Made by a program: the position numbers and the translations under genes. A DNA stretch of 64,000 bases from Cheilinus undulatus (Eukaryota; Chordata; Actinopteri; Labriformes; Labridae): assembly GCF_018320785.1 (NCBI RefSeq), contig NC_054865.1, positions 12,559,579-12,623,578 of the forward strand, given 5' to 3'. A model generated the notes under the pieces. The model saw only the letters and a program-made list of their open reading frames with translations, searched no databases and was not told the origin of the DNA. Below, in pieces: positions 15,401-26,632 of the stretch (its first letter is position 1; each line of letters opens with the position of its first letter).

Positions 15401-16760
15401 TAGATGGTAATAACCACATAGCACAAGCTCAACAGGCAGCCATATTTGTTGTACACTATCAGTAGATCGAGTTGGTTAATCAAACTCATGCTGAAGCTGG
15501 TCGAGAGAAGAGCAAAAACATCTTGACCAGAAAGAGCTTTCAGTGTGGTTCTTTGCTCCTCTTTCTGAGGAGTTCTGATAAAGCTGCTGTAATTGCAGCA
15601 TCCGTGTTAATCTCTTTACCAGCTGCCGTTGTTTACAGGCTTGCAGTACAACTAAAAAAACACCCATATCTGCTGCATCGTTCGCCTCAAATGATGCTCA
15701 GGGGTAAACGTTTCAGATTAGAGACAAATCTGCCTGATGACAGACATGTAATCTAAGCAATCCATCAGCTTTGCAAGGTTATGCAATAAATTAACCATGA
15801 TTAATCGCATTATGAATAACTTTTTATTTATTTATTTTGGGCTTTTTTTTTGCCTTTATTTGACAGAGGAGGACAGTGGATAGAGTCGGAAACAGGGACG
15901 AGAGCGGGGGAGAGACATGCAGTAAAGGGCCTCAGGCCGGATTCGAACCTGGGCCGTCCGTGTACATGGGGTGCGCCTTAAACCACTAGGCCACGAGCGC
16001 CCCATTTGTGAATAACATTATAGGGATTGCACATCATGATCTGTATGCTGTAGGTGTAGTTTGGATGAACCCCAGGATCTCTCTGTATGAGTGTGTTTGT
16101 GTTTTATTTCACTGGAGGCAGGAGGAGGGACCGCAGTCAGATTGTCCAACTATTAACTGATCTTAGACGATATGTCTTTGGGACTGATAAAATAATAAAG
16201 ACTCATAGAGAGGTTTGTGAGATTTTGGAGTGTGATTAACCTGCATACACTTTTAAACAGGTTATTTTTCTGTGATTAATCCATCATATCAGTTGATTTG
16301 TTTTTTGACAGCACTTAAGAAAACCTTTCTTAACTGTTAGTTTGTCGGTGTTTTTATAAAACTCCTCAGAACATGCAGTCAAAATCTAGCTTTCATAAAT
16401 GCCACGTTACCTCGCTAACTCCCACAAGCTCTGTGTTTGTCGATACAGAGATATTGTTGAACAAGCTCCTCTCTTTAACAACGCTAAAGCCAGCTTGTGG
16501 CTTGTAGGCTAGCAGTTAAAGACCGCTGTCTTAAAGTGTCAAAAACAAACTTGGAAAATATTTGCAGGCAGGACATGAAGGCAGCAACAACTGAGCCAAC
16601 TCTAAGGGTTTCAGATGTGGTTTCAAAACCCTAAAGGAGTTGCTCCAACTGTATCATGTATTGTAAATTGACAAGTGATAAATGGTGATCTTGTAGGTAG
16701 AAAAAGAATAATCTTACACTTTTTATGGATCTTTTTTCCTCAGCTTGCTGTTTGCAGTAA
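372..16760 (+). CDS. ulk3: ULK3 serine/threonine kinase, C-terminal part (4 coding exons, 5' end outside window)
   Basis: Unc-51-like kinase 3 acts in autophagy induction and phosphorylates GLI factors in Hedgehog signalling. Four plus-strand exons join in frame: 372-412, 11535-11582, 13017-13080 and 16744-16760 (TAA stop). They give 55 residues: EPQGRRRELLHSE, IKSLMSRAEYLKKHIK, MQETQRDVSLDREPLADSV, RSSCCLQ. This lines up with the human ULK3 tail as I know it (RRRELLHTE, NLMARAEYLKEQVK, SESVRSSCTLQ), which is the last helix of the second MIT domain plus the short C-terminal tail. All junctions have GT/AG sites and phases match (0, 0, 1). The kinase domain and first MIT domain lie to the left of the window. 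The 11.1-kb intron between the first two exons is full of repeats. The gene converges on cplx3, as in human. Assignment is secure; which teleost duplicate this is, if there are two, cannot be told. Confidence 0.93.
413..3324. other. ulk3 intron, left part: nothing recognised
   Basis: AT-rich unique-looking sequence without splice-flanked coding segments or repeats I can name. The short open frames here lack coding character. Confidence 0.6.
3325..4259. mobile_element. Tc1/mariner-like element, internally degraded
   Basis: Begins TACAGTGCATTCAGACCCCC and ends with its inverted counterpart (GGGGGTCTGAATACC then TGCACTGTA), bounded by TA dinucleotides as expected for Tc1/mariner insertion. The inverted repeats extend inward: TTTTCACTTTGT near the right end mirrors the AAAGTGAAAACAG segment near 3430. 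At about 0.94 kb it is shorter than a full Tc1 element and has no intact transposase frame. Confidence 0.8.
5085..5820 (+). repeat. hairpin-ended repeat family, copy A (interrupted by a LINE fragment)
   Basis: Shares ordered blocks with copies near 15340, 18640 and 42750: AACCTGACAC...AGACTGT, ATTTCACATTCCTCTGGGAAA, TCTGTCTGCCACATTCACTG, CATGCTGAGGCCAGTTG, TCTGATAAAACTGCC and GGCAGCCATTGTATACACCGG. A foreign insert occupies 5504-5772. Confidence 0.7.
5504..5772 (-). mobile_element. LINE 3'-end fragment (Rex1/L2-like) inserted in repeat copy A
   Basis: Flanked by a 7-bp duplication, TACACTG at 5497-5503 and 5773-5779. It interrupts a block order that is continuous in the other copies of the host repeat. 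Read on the minus strand it contains AGCTTCTGCCTACACCCTTT and ends in CCGAAATAAATTTAATTCAT, the kind of short tail repeat typical of CR1/L2-clade fish LINEs. Family name is from memory of consensus features. Confidence 0.6.
6960..7152 (+). repeat. hairpin-ended repeat family, copy E (3' end only)
   Basis: Contains the terminal blocks CTCAAATGATGCTGATTGG, AGATTGGAGCTTTGCAA, ATGGATTTGCCTGACAGAC and GGCAAATCCATCTGCTTTG, the same order as in the inverted copy near 42750. Confidence 0.7.
7153..10593. other. ulk3 intron, middle part: nothing recognised
   Basis: AT-rich sequence with short poly(A) runs at about 8873-8888 and 10340-10378. No splice-flanked coding segment and no repeat boundary found. 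Confidence 0.5.
10594..11447. mobile_element. non-autonomous hAT-type element with 8-bp target duplication
   Basis: Starts CAGTGTTAGGTAGCGTTACC and ends GCCCCGAACACTG, so the ends are an imperfect inverted repeat. The flanks AGCATGAG at 10586-10593 and 11448-11455 are a perfect 8-bp target duplication. GTTAC/TAACTAATAACTAAC motifs inside both ends are typical of a common teleost hAT family. No transposase frame. Confidence 0.88.
11535..11582 (+). CDS. ulk3: ulk3 exon: MIT helix 3
   Basis: Sixteen full codons (IKSLMSRAEYLKKHIK), phase 0 on both sides. Acceptor TTTTTTCATCCAG, donor GTAAGA. RAEYLK is the signature of the third helix of MIT domains. Confidence 0.92.
12200..12930 (+). mobile_element. 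LINE 3' region (RTE-like), internally duplicated
   Basis: A block reading AGCCCTATCTCCCAATAGT ... GATCCGGATCA(C/G)TCCCAAA occurs twice (12236-12320 and 12705-12795). The second is followed by TTTCATGAAAATCCGTCCAT, GGGTTATGTTGCTAACAAAC and a 3' end CCTGGCAGAGGTTA, features I associate with fish RTE-clade LINEs. The stretch between the two blocks (12330-12660) may be part of the element. Confidence 0.55.
13017..13080 (+). CDS. ulk3: ulk3 exon: C-terminal tail
   Basis: 21 codons plus one base, beginning MQETQRDVSLDREPLADSV. Acceptor TTTTTCAG, donor GTGAGT at 13081. Equivalent to the human MRESRWEADTLDKEGLSES segment. Confidence 0.9.
13081..15339. other. ulk3 last intron, left part: nothing firm
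   Basis: No exon or bounded repeat. GAAGACCCTGATGAAGGCC at about 14758 resembles a motif found in dispersed fish repeats, but no boundaries could be drawn. Confidence 0.5.
15340..15782 (+). repeat. hairpin-ended repeat family, copy B
   Basis: Blocks in order: TCTGTCTGCCACAGGCCAG, CATGCTGAAGCTGGTCGAGA, TCTGATAAAGCTGC, CAGCTGCCGTTGTTTACAGG, CCTCAAATGATGCTCAGG, GCCTGATGACAGAC and a 3' end CATCAGCTTTGCAAGGTTA. Confidence 0.75.
15821..16008 (-). mobile_element. tRNA-derived SINE with target duplication
   Basis: Read on the minus strand, the head GGGGCGCTCGTGGCCTAGTGG carries a pol III A box (TGGCCTAGTGG) and, 35 bases on, a perfect B box (GGTTCGAATCC). A body with CATGTCTCTCCCCCGCTCTC follows, then an A-rich tail (AAATAAAGGC, A9, AAATAAATAAATAAA). 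An 8-bp duplication TGAATAAC flanks it at 15813-15820 and 16009-16016. It is a SINE and not a tRNA gene, because the head does not fold back to an intact acceptor stem. Confidence 0.88.
16744..16760 (+). CDS. ulk3: ulk3 last coding exon with stop
   Basis: Only 17 bases: CT completes the serine codon split by the preceding intron, then TGC TGT TTG CAG TAA. Acceptor TTTTTTCCTCAG. The resulting end RSSCCLQ matches human RSSCTLQ, which identifies an exon far too short for ORF searching. Confidence 0.88.
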
Positions 16761-18639
16761 ACTGGACTTCCACAGTTGAACCAGGCTGGGACACCCCACG
16801 CAGCATCAGACCACCTGTCAGTCAGCGCTCAGGTCACAGAGACTCCACCTGAGCAGGTTTCAGCTGGGGCCAAATCAAACCTGCGCCACACCACATCCTA
16901 ACCGAAGCAGAACGCTGTCTGGGTGGGATATCCCAGCTGCCAGCTTCATGTGGTGAATGTTTGGCTGACGCAGGAGAGCTGATGATTTATCTGGCAGGTT
17001 GAGAGCTTATTAATTCTTTTTGGAAAATTTTGAAAAGTTTGGTTGGTAGAAAGGAGCTCTTGAATTTAAAATGTGCTCACTGTTGAATGTCAAAGTTAGA
17101 TCCCTGCTCTACACTATGTTGTTGCTCGGCCTCAAATCCCTCTCCCTGAAACACCATTGATATGTAAATACTGGACAGCTTGTATGACAATACCACACTG
17201 TCATGGTAAACGAGTTAAACTGAAGCTGCTGCATTTATTTCAGCCACACTGCAACTAAACTAGAATCTTACCAAATGTAGTTCTCTAATTTGTGGTCAAA
17301 AATAACTAGTTTCACTTATATAAGCCATATTGATTCAGAAAGTGTATATAAACATCTTATTTATAGATTTAGAAAGCTAAAAGTTTGGCCTGAATTGCAT
17401 GAAATGTACTGAAATAACAGCTTTTTGTTTAGTATCTCGAAATGAAATATCTGCATCTAAATAAGCAAGTACTTGTCATTATTAAACAGTAAAATAAGCA
17501 TTTCCCAGTTGTATTCAAAGATGGGAGTTATACATACAAAGTTATGCATCACATGATGTTTTTACTCACTGCTGAAGAATTAGTTCAACCACCAGTTACC
17601 TTAATTTGGCATTACTCCATAACCTCACCTGAGATGTTCTATCACTTAAGTGCCAATTCAAAGTCTGAAGTTAAAGTTTATGTATCATCTGCCCAAATCC
17701 TTATTTTAAATGCTGAATCTCTCTTTTATGGTATTTAATACATAAATGCTGACACTGTGCCTATTTGTCTCTGCTGTTGTAGATACCTGTAGTTGTAAAC
17801 CAAGCCTTGGCTGCTTGGTTTGTGCCAGCATCATGCCTTAAATCTTTAGAATCACTAAAGTCTAATCCATGCTTGTAGTCATAGTGACTCATGCTGCTGT
17901 AAGCACCACCTACCTGTGCATAGGTTTGCCTGCACTCTGCAGACAACTGCAATACCAAAAAGCTACCTGATAATGCAAGTTCTATGCTCATTCCTGGTTG
18001 TGCCTCAAACTTCCCTGTTTGTTTGTGCACAGGAAACCACAGCAACTAAAATTTAGCTGATTATGTTGTCACTGGGGCTGATAATTATTGAGCGGCAGGT
18101 GATAATCCTGCAATTATTGCAGAGAAATAGCGAGGAGCCTTTGTAGGAGATGGAAAGTATGGCTGTTGTATGAGCTGAGGCACAGGACAACAGTGTTTTT
18201 CTCTGGCCACTGAAAGAAATGGATGAGGAAATTCTAGTCTGATGTTTTTAGACGCCAGCAAGTAAGTTTTACCAGTTTTATAACTTTCTGCAGCCATTTA
18301 TCTCACTCTAGAGTACACTCAATGTACCTGTAGACATTATCCAGAGACCAATCATGGGACTTGCAGTCCACATAATTCCATTTTGCGGAGGTGCACGTCA
18401 GCTGTGCTCAGGCCTCTGTGTAGGATTCAAGGCTTTGCGATGCTAGGGTGTAGGCTATGACTTAGCTTCGATGCAGAAGCACAAACGAGACCTGGCCCAT
18501 GGCCTTTCTCTACTAAATCAAAACCACAGCTTGGTTTTAGCAGGTTGCCTTTGCAGGAATTTTGACATTGAGTTTACAGCAGTCGAGAGTTGTTTCTAGA
18601 ATTAGCACATGTTACGCTTTTACCATCACATTCATTTCC
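16761..18639. other. ulk3 3' flank: presumptive 3'UTR and unremarkable sequence
   Basis: Presumably holds the ulk3 3'UTR. A degenerate small repeat lies at about 17210-17500 (see the entry at 46511). Nothing else recognised. Confidence 0.45.
17481..17486 (+). terminator. possible ulk3 polyadenylation signal (ATTAAA)
   Basis: First clear poly(A)-signal variant after the ulk3 stop, about 720 bases downstream. It lies in the region that resembles a degenerate small repeat at 17210-17500, so it may be chance. Confidence 0.25.
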
Positions 18640-19075
18640 TTTGGTAACCTGACACACCACATAGACTGTTGCATATATCCATTGCATGGATCGGCAGACT
18701 CTACCGTGGTGCATGAACGGTGGAGCATGTGGATAAAATTTAAGCCAAGGTTGGTCGGGAGAAGAGCAAAAGCATCCTCTCTGCCAAGAAAAGCTTATGG
18801 TGTAGATCTCTGCTCTTGTTTTAATAAATGTGGCAAAATTCTGATAAAACTGACGCTTTTCTACTGCCAGTCCCTTCACCAGTAGCAGCTATTGTATGCA
18901 CCGGCTTACAGTGGAACTTATCCTCTGATAGTGGAAGCTATTGCTATCGGCTTTCAGTACAACTAAACCCCGTCTGTAGCTACTGCCTCATTCTCCTTAA
19001 ACTGTGTTCGGTCTGGCACAAACACTGACTGGAGCTTTTCTAGATGGATTTGCCTGATGACAGACTGGTTTGGTT
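18640..19075 (+). repeat. hairpin-ended repeat family, copy C
   Basis: Blocks in order: AACCTGACACACCACATAGA, ATATCCATTGCATGGATCGG, GGTTGGTCGGGAGAAGAGC, TCTGATAAAACTGACGC, GCAGCTATTGTATGCACCGG and GATGGATTTGCCTGATGACA. It lacks the second arm of the terminal hairpin. Confidence 0.7.
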
Positions 19076-19392
19076 TGAACCTCTTTGATGTTAGTTTTCT
19101 TCCTCCATGGACTCAAGCCTATAGACAAGAAAAGTTTTGCATTAGAAAAATGACATTTAAATTGTTTTTGTTCTTAATTTATGCAGATATAAGCGGTTAA
19201 AGTACTTAACAGTGATATACACACCTTTTCTACCTTTTAATACAGTTCCATGTGGTCTGAATGAAACATCTAAGCTGTGCTTTGGTTAAAATATTATATG
19301 GATCATGCATCAGAGGAGATCTTTGACCCTGTTTAAACCAGCCCAAACAGCATCTCTGAAAACAGTTCTTTTGGTGAGTTGCTGTTTAAATT

Positions 19393-19495
19393 TGGATTTA
19401 TTTGTTTTATTAAAGATTTATTTAGATTGATATCTCTTTCACAAGGGTGACCTGGCCAAGAGTCCAGCAGCACACGTCGTAATATAATAGAAATG
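19393..19495 (+). repeat. dispersed repeat, GACCTGGCCAAGAG family, copy 1
   Basis: Shares TTTCACAAGGGTGACCTGGC and CAAGAG...CAGCACACGTCGTAATA with the copy at 26520-26632. A frequent teleost dispersed repeat; class not determined. Confidence 0.55.
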
Positions 19496-20726
19496 CAAAC
19501 CAGTTTCTTCTCATGCCATCCCTGGGATGTACCAGTTAGAGTACAGCTTTGTGTTTCTATGGCTGTTGGTGGAGATGTCAGGCATGGGGCAGGTATTATC
19601 ATAATGACTAAATGTGACCGTCAGCTTGCATGTCTTTAGACACAAACAAGGGACAGGGTTGTCTTAATTCACATTTTGTGAGTTTGTAGATATTCTGGAT
19701 ACCAAAATATAGGTGCAGAAATACAGAAAAGTGCGTTTTTTTTATGGTAAGTCCCCTTTAAAGTGGTGCAGGCAATAAAAATTGCCTGATTGATAAGGGT
19801 AATGTTCTTGCTGAAGTTAGAAAAGTAATGCATTACATACAAATGCAATCTGATGTTTTGAAGTCTCAATCACTACTCATTAAAAGCAATTCAGGTCTTA
19901 TTTTTGCTTTTTATATCTCAAATTTGATGTTACACTGACTTGTCTGGTGATAGTGGCTTATAATTACTGTTATGAGATATTTTTGACTAGAAGTTTGACT
20001 CACACACTTTCTAAAATTTCAGTCTTTGCAGTGCAAATGATTGTGAACATATCTACAAACTGTGAAAACCTGAAAACACCATCACATAGAGACTGAAACA
20101 TTAAGAGAAATCACGAGGTTTGGTCTGTAGTAATAAGTGTATTGTAAACATGCACGTTCCCCCTCCCCCCTCCTCCCCTGCTGCCTTTACTGTGGGTCAA
20201 CCACAGCCTCACCATGCTCTCTCCGCTGATGGAGCCCTCTCCACCACTATGAGGGGAGAGCTGGAGAGGTGCGGCCTCTGCCTTATTTACACTGGACTCA
20301 CATTTTCTTAGGTTTGGCACTGACTGCTTATTTGAGGGATACAGCGAGTCGTGGAGCTCAAGCAAAGCCTTCATAACTAGGCCTCTGTAAGACGGCGAAA
20401 AAGCTTAACAGTCGGTGGCAGGCTGATAATCCTCACTGTTGTAGGTCCACATAGACTGGTTTGATCTCAGAAAGGTTAAGCACTTCAATATTCAAAAAGG
20501 GAACCAGACTTTGAAGAAGTGGAGAAAAAAAATGCAGCAGGATTTAGAGGAGAAACATAAAAATCTGACTGCTGGAAAGATTTCCTTAGTGCTGTATTGT
20601 TTTATTTTTATTTCCATGTTTATACAGCTGTGATTTTATACTTTATGTATTTATTTAATGAGATATTCAACACAAAATAAAATTGTAATCTCTGAGGCCT
20701 GTATAGTCTGGATGTTTTGTCAACAG

Positions 20727-20892
20727 CAAGAGGCAAACGCTCGTCTTTCAGAACGTATGGAAAGATTAATGTGCCGTCATGGGAGCAGCGCTGCTGGTCC
20801 CTGGCCATCGTCATCATCTGGAAGGCCGCTCTGCAGAAACAGCTGGCTCATGTCCATGAGAGGAGGAGAGAGAAAGATGCAGGCATGGGAAA
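20727..20892 (+). CDS. candidate coding exon of an unidentified gene
   Basis: The acceptor is TTTTGTCAACAG and the donor GTAAGC at 20893. One frame is open for 54 codons with the third-position C/G bias of real fish exons (RGKRSSFRTYGKINVPSW, then EQRCWSLAIVIIWKAALQKQ, then LAHVHERRREKDAGMG). The WSLAIVIIWKAALQKQL segment resembles a degenerate IQ-type helix, but I recognise no family. A second frame is also open across the exon, which lowers certainty. The exon ends with two codon bases and joins in phase to 27902-27995. It is not part of ulk3, which already has its stop. A first exon was not found. Confidence 0.5.
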
Positions 20893-22653
20893 GTAAGCAC
20901 ATCTGATTATTGTAACATTCATGTGATGGTCTGGAAAACTACGGAAACTAAATTTAATCATTTTAAACTATTACTACCTACAAATTATGTGAATCACGCA
21001 AGGAATTCATGACAACAGGATGATATTTTCTTCTTATTCAAAGTCTATGTCTCTTCTACCATGCAGCTTAGGTCCATGTCTTTACAGTTGCAGTTTAATT
21101 TAAGGTAGATGTTAAGCTTTTGCTCTGGTGTAAACATACTACTCGCCCCAGTAGAACCTTAAGCATATGAGGTATGGCTATTTTAAAAACAAGACTGATG
21201 CTGTAATACAGGAGGAGGCTGGGGTGGAGGAGGTTAAGTTTTGGCAGCAGCAGTGTGGTGCATCAGCATTAATGCAAGCAGGGATAGTGAGAAGTACATC
21301 ATATTGTTGAAACAAAGAGCTGATATTGGCTGTGGGAGCTGGGCGGTGATAATTAGGATAAGCTGGCTGTCAGCTGATAACGGCTGGATGAATGACTACT
21401 GTGAGCTAACTGTGAGCTTCATTTAATGTATGAAAAGATTCAGCTGCTGTTTTGTTCAGCTTCACCAAAAATTTCAAGTCATTGGTTGCTCAACTTTTGA
21501 GCTAATCATTTTCCAACGCCTGAGCAAAAATGCATGCACTTCAACCAGTAGCTAGCAGTGAACTAAAGACGGCACTTATTGGAAGCTTACAGCAGTTGTG
21601 CGTGAATACCTAACCTTTAATATATAATCCTCAGTGTGACTGTGAACTGAGTAGTTTTATCCTCATAAGCGCAGTCCCATTATTTGATAGCTCCCCTTTA
21701 GGCCTAGTATTAGCCTACCTAAACATTAGTAACACACATACAGGATAGTTTATACCATGTCTTTTGCTTGAAGCAAAAGACTTAAGCCTTTTCTGTTGGG
21801 ACGTCATTAATAAAAGCTAATACTTCTACCATTATTGACAGAAATGTACTGTATGGGTTATTTTTGCGTGGGTCCTTTGGGGCTCAGCTTCTGTTAATTA
21901 TTTAACTCCTGAGTCACAGAGCAGAATGTCTTCAGTCAAAACATCCCTACTCTGATGCATCTTCCCCAAGATTTTTAATCTACTTTTAAAACAATTCAAA
22001 GAGATCAGCTCCCTCAGACTTTAATTTTACAGCAGTAGATTCCAGACTGAAGGAGTAGCACATCTGAAACTCCTTTTACCCATTTCAAGATGGACTTTGG
22101 GCACAGATATCAAAAGTAAGTCTTGTGACTGGGTCACATAGTGAAGACTGGAGCTCCTAGTAGTTCTCACATTAATAAATCACATAAAACATGATTGAAT
22201 CAGGTTTAGTTTTATCTCTCTGACTATACAACTTGCTAACTAGTTAGATAAATAAGATGTGTTGGATGGTTGGTGGAGTCCACTGTTACCATGGAAATGT
22301 TAACCAACTCCACAAACCACAGCTTTTTGCTGCTCCCACTGAAGTTAACTATCATGTTTGTTCACTACCGAGGATTTGAATGGGAAAATTTACTACCAAA
22401 ACCACAGCCACTGAAAAAAGTGGGTCCATGGAAAGATGCTTCCTAATCTAGCTACACTCATGTGATTTTAAGCCTGACTTCAGGCCAGATTTCTCCTCTC
22501 TGATGATTAAAAGGGGGCATGTCCTGGGTTGAGGTTTGTTTTAGAAATGTTTAATTTCTCCAAATAATACTCAAGTGTGTGGTGTCTACATGATTATTTT
22601 ACTGCTCCCTACCATGTCAGACTGTAGACCAGGTAGTGTCACCGACTGGATGT
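20893..22653. other. possible intron or intergenic: nothing recognised
   Basis: AT-rich, no splice-flanked open frames and no repeat boundaries seen. Confidence 0.45.
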
Positions 22654-24148
22654 TACAGTACCTATAAAAAGTATTGACCCTTTCATTGATTATCTAAATC
22701 AGTCATGGTCGATATAATTTGGCTTTTTTGTCAGAAAAAAAAACAAAAAACCTCTTTAATGTCAAAGTGAAAACAAATTTCTACAAAGGTCCAGCCAGTT
22801 TATAGTAGTCTCACAATTAATGAAATGGGGATCACCTGAGTGCAGAGAATTTATCTCAAGTGATTGTATAAAGACACCTGTGTCTGGAAGGTCCAGGGGT
22901 TAATCAGTATCGCTGGCTACCATTACACCATGACGACAAAAGAATACTCCAAGCAACTCAGTAAAAAGGTTACTAAGAGTATAAATCAGGGATGGATGCA
23001 AAAAAATTCCAAGGCACTGAACATCCCCTGGAGTTCAGTTAAATCCATCATCAAGAAATGGAAAGAATATGGCATGTGTAAATCTGCCTGGATCAGACCG
23101 TCCTCACAAACTGAGTGACTGTGCAAGAAGGAGACTAGTGAGAGAGAACACCAAGATGCCGATGACTACTCCGAAGGAGTTACAAGCTTCAGCAGCTGAG
23201 ATGCGAGAGACTCTGCATACAACAACTATTACCTGGGTTCTTCACCAGTGAAGGTTTTATGGGAGAGTGGCAAAGAGAAAGTCACTGTTGAAGAAAACTT
23301 GTATTAAATCTGGACCACAGTTTGCCAAAGGCATGTGGAAGACTCCATAGCCAAGTGGGAGTAAGTTCTTTGGTCTGATGAGACCAAAATGGTGCTTTTT
23401 GGCCATCAGACAAGATACTATGTTTGGTGGACACCACACACTGTACATCACCACAAACACACCATCCCAACTGTGAAACACAGCATCATGCTGTGGGGAT
23501 GCTTCTTAGCAGCTGACCCTGGGAGGCTTGTAAAGGTAGAAGGTAAAATGAATGCAGCAAAATATAAGAAAATCCTGGAAGACTATCTTATTCAGTCTGT
23601 AAGAGAACTACAACTTGGGAGAAGATTTATGTACCAGCAAGACAAAGACCTGAAGCATTAGGTGAAAGCTACACAGAAATGGTTTAAAGACAACAAGGTG
23701 AATGTTCTGGAGTGGCAGAGTCAAAGCCCAGACTTCAATCCAATTGAGAATTTCTGGCTGGACTTGAAATGGGCTGTTCACTCCTGATCCCCGTGCAACC
23801 TGACAGAGCTTGAGCAGTTTTGCAAAGAAGAATAGAGTAATATTGCAGTGTCTAGATGTGCAAGCCTGATTGAGACCTATCCACACAGACTCAGTGCTGT
23901 GATTGCAGCCAAAGGTGCATCTACTTCTTACTTTAAAGGGGGTGAATATTTATGAAATCACTTTTTTACTTTACATATTTTATTTAACTGGCATTACTTC
24001 ATAGAAATCTGTTTTCACTTTGATATTACAGAGAGTGTTTTTGTGATTTATTGCCAAATAAGCCAAATTATATTGACCATGATTGGTTTATAAAACCAAT
24101 AAAAGGGTAAAACATCTTAGGAGGGGAATACATTTTGTAGGCACTGTA
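22654..24148 (+). mobile_element. Tc1-like transposon with inactivated transposase
   Basis: Starts TACAGTACCTATAAAAAGTA and ends with the inverse TGTAGGCACTGTA, inside TA dinucleotides. A second inverted block (GGTCGATATAATTTGGCTT near 22707, AGCCAAATTATATTGACC near 24061) shows long IR/DR-type terminal repeats of about 200 bp. The 1.5-kb length is near full size for the family. The transposase relic between them is described separately. Confidence 0.9.
22930..23930 (+). pseudogene. Tc1-family transposase relic
   Basis: Begins MTTKEYSKQLSKKV with the paired-like helix-turn-helix NIPWSSVKSIIKKWKEYG near 23025-23075. The frame then shifts (KLSDCARRRLVREN in another frame from about 23110). Further in-frame stops occur, for example after DKDLKH near 23660 and after the DFNPIENFW motif of the DDE domain (about 23730-23760). 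The end is near 23930. Several independent breaks mean no functional protein can be made. Confidence 0.88.
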
Positions 24149-26198
24149 CATACTTTGACGTCCCACAACAAAAACACAATTTTACCTTAATTTCAGCCAG
24201 GATTTCACCCATATTCTTTTACGGTTTTATTGATTTTTGCTGTAACCTTGATGCACATTAACTGCAATTTGAGGATATCAATCATCCTCCATGTTTGCTT
24301 TTCTTCTGAAGTCACATTTGATCATGCAAGTAAGATCTCGTGGCCAGCCTAAGGTTCATTATGATGAATGTGAATTCTAAGTCATTATTTTAGCTTTGCT
24401 AGCACTTAACGTATATTTTGTCATTAATTTACTGTACTCTACTGCATGGCACTGATTATCAGCTTTCACAATTCTACACAACTGTACAGCTCCCCAGTGC
24501 AGCTTAAGTGCAATTGATGAGGGCTTTTTGCTGTATTGTTTAAACATTTTTACTTTGTGATTGAAATACCATGATATGACAAAGGCAGCAATCAAGAAAG
24601 TGAGAGGAAGATATTAAAAAAAAGAAATGTAAACAAAAAATGTAAAGAAAAGAAGGGGTTGATGTAGAATAGGTCTGGTAACAGGGATATAAATTTGGCT
24701 GAGTAAAGGCGCTCCTTGCTCCTGCCCCTCTGTTTTGCATGTTCTCGTCTAGGGGTGGGGCGTCCCAATTCTTGTTGAAATGGAGGGGTAGGGTGCTGCT
24801 GCTACATGGCACCTCAAACAGAGATTTCTCTCATTTACCCAATTCTTTTTCTGACTGTATTAACTTAAAATCAGCATTTCTCTACTTTTGCTGTTCCCAG
24901 AACTTTTGAAAAATACTCTGTTGTCAGCAATAAAAGCTAAATAAGTAAATCTCTCTTTTAAAGAGTTCCTCAGATACAAAAAGTAGGCCAACTGCGTTTA
25001 AGTGATGAATCTGTCTAATGTAGCGACATGCAGAGCTTGGCTGTAGTTGCCATTTGTGGTTTTCAGATCTGCCCAGGACTCACAGTAATGTTTGCTTTTT
25101 GCCCCACCAGCTGGTTAATCACATTCACCTGCCAGGTGTAAATCACTCCCAGACTGTATGGTTAGAGCAGCGAGCAGCGTGGCCGTGCTGCGTCTGTCTG
25201 TGGCCTTGCTGTGGAGGAGGTGGGGATCAAAATGTGCCCGTGGTGTTGGCTCAGCTGTATTGCTTTAATCATGACTGGAGCATGCAGCTGCCAGGAAAAC
25301 TTTGGACACAATTTTGACCCTTATGCTTTCTTTGTTGCTTGTTTGTGGGAGATGGGCCAGATAAACCCCCACCAAAGAAGAGGACATAGACTATCCTTAA
25401 TGGAACCCAGAAAGTAGGACTCTGAAATGGAAATCTTAAACCCCCCTACTCCCTCTGCTAAGACGCCCCCCCCCAGTCTCCTATCCTAACCACAACCTAC
25501 GGCATTGTGGCTTAATTGGCCTCCATTTCACTGCAGCTTCAACAACATTACTTATTGCCTCCCCCCTCCAGTTTTCCCCCTTCTCTCTCTCTCTGTCTCT
25601 GTTTATACTGTTAATGGGACAGAGGTTGAGTCATAATGGCATCATAGTCACCCATAAAGAGGGTTTTTGTTGGTGTTTCCACACATGCACAAAACTTCTG
25701 AAAACTTCCTGAAGTTTTTTGGCTTTAGCTGCATTTTAGACTGCAAACTACAAAAGTTTCAAACCCATCTTTGACTAGAATTTTCCTGCTAGACACCTAG
25801 TAAACTTCTTCAAAATCAGGCTGAACCACTGAGAGAACACGGCAGAAAGTTTCAGGAGAACTCACCACCGATGAACTTATCTGACTGCTAATATTTACCT
25901 CTCCTCTCCTTTGTTAATATTGTTAAAGTGTTAAACTGTTTAAAGCATTGATATAAAGGCAAAAACTGTCATCATAGCTTCAGACTCTGCCACTCTGCCC
26001 TCCATCAGGGACAGCCTGTCTAGAATTTTGTAGAACTTTTCAGGAGTCCTCGAGTCTGCTGTACTAGAGATTCCCAACTTTATCAAGCCAAGCTAAGATA
26101 AAAGGTTGGGATCCACTGCTGTAGATGATAAAGTACATGTCATTTAGGACAACACAAGACTGTGTTTCAGACAAAATTTCAGAGCTAAAAAATTATCC
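24149..26198. other. intergenic or intron: nothing firm
   Basis: Includes C-rich patches at 25440-25480 and a CT-rich simple repeat at about 25580-25600. No bounded element or exon identified. Confidence 0.45.
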
Positions 26199-26496
26199 TT
26201 AACCCTTTCAAGCCTGATGCCTCAAATAATAGCCAGAAAATTCTCATTTTTCGGATCCCAGATGTTTATTTCACCTTCTACTAAAATGAAAAAAAAAAAA
26301 AAATTTCCATGAAAATTAATATTTTTTAAATGAAATTTGGAGCATTACACATACTGATCAATTGGAAATCCACTTGAGGGCATTTTTATCATTTATCAGA
26401 TTGCATGCAAAAGGTTTTATGTACTTTATTTATCATGTTAATTAGATATAGGTCTCTTAAAAGTTTGTATTAAGTACATTTGGCTTTAAAGGATTA
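26199..26496. mobile_element. possible piggyBac-type MITE
   Basis: TTAA at both ends, followed by inverted ends: TTAACCCTTTCAAGCC on the left, and TTAATCCTTTAAAGCC on the right read on the other strand. TTAA is the piggyBac target. No coding capacity. Confidence 0.5.
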
Positions 26497-26519
26497 AGGA
26501 TATAAATCAACTTTTTATT

Positions 26520-26632
26520 TTATTTTTTTAATCTAGCCTTTATTTAACCAGATAAAGCACATTGAGATTGAGGTCACTTTTACAAGGGTGACCTGGCCAA
26601 GAGATCTGCAACACACGTCACAATAAATAATA
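26520..26632 (+). repeat. dispersed repeat, GACCTGGCCAAGAG family, copy 2
   Basis: TTTATTTAACCAGATAAAGC, CATTGAGATTGAGG, ACAAGGGTGACCTGGCCAAG and AACACACGTCACAATAA; same order as the copy at 19393-19495. Confidence 0.6.

Noticed and set aside
15821..16008. A tRNA gene on the minus strand
   Set aside because: It has intact A and B boxes, but the tail, the unrelated body and the flanking TGAATAAC duplication show it is a tRNA-derived SINE.
22930..23930. Possible active Tc1 transposase
   Set aside because: The frame shifts once near 23100 and has several in-frame stops, so it is a relic.
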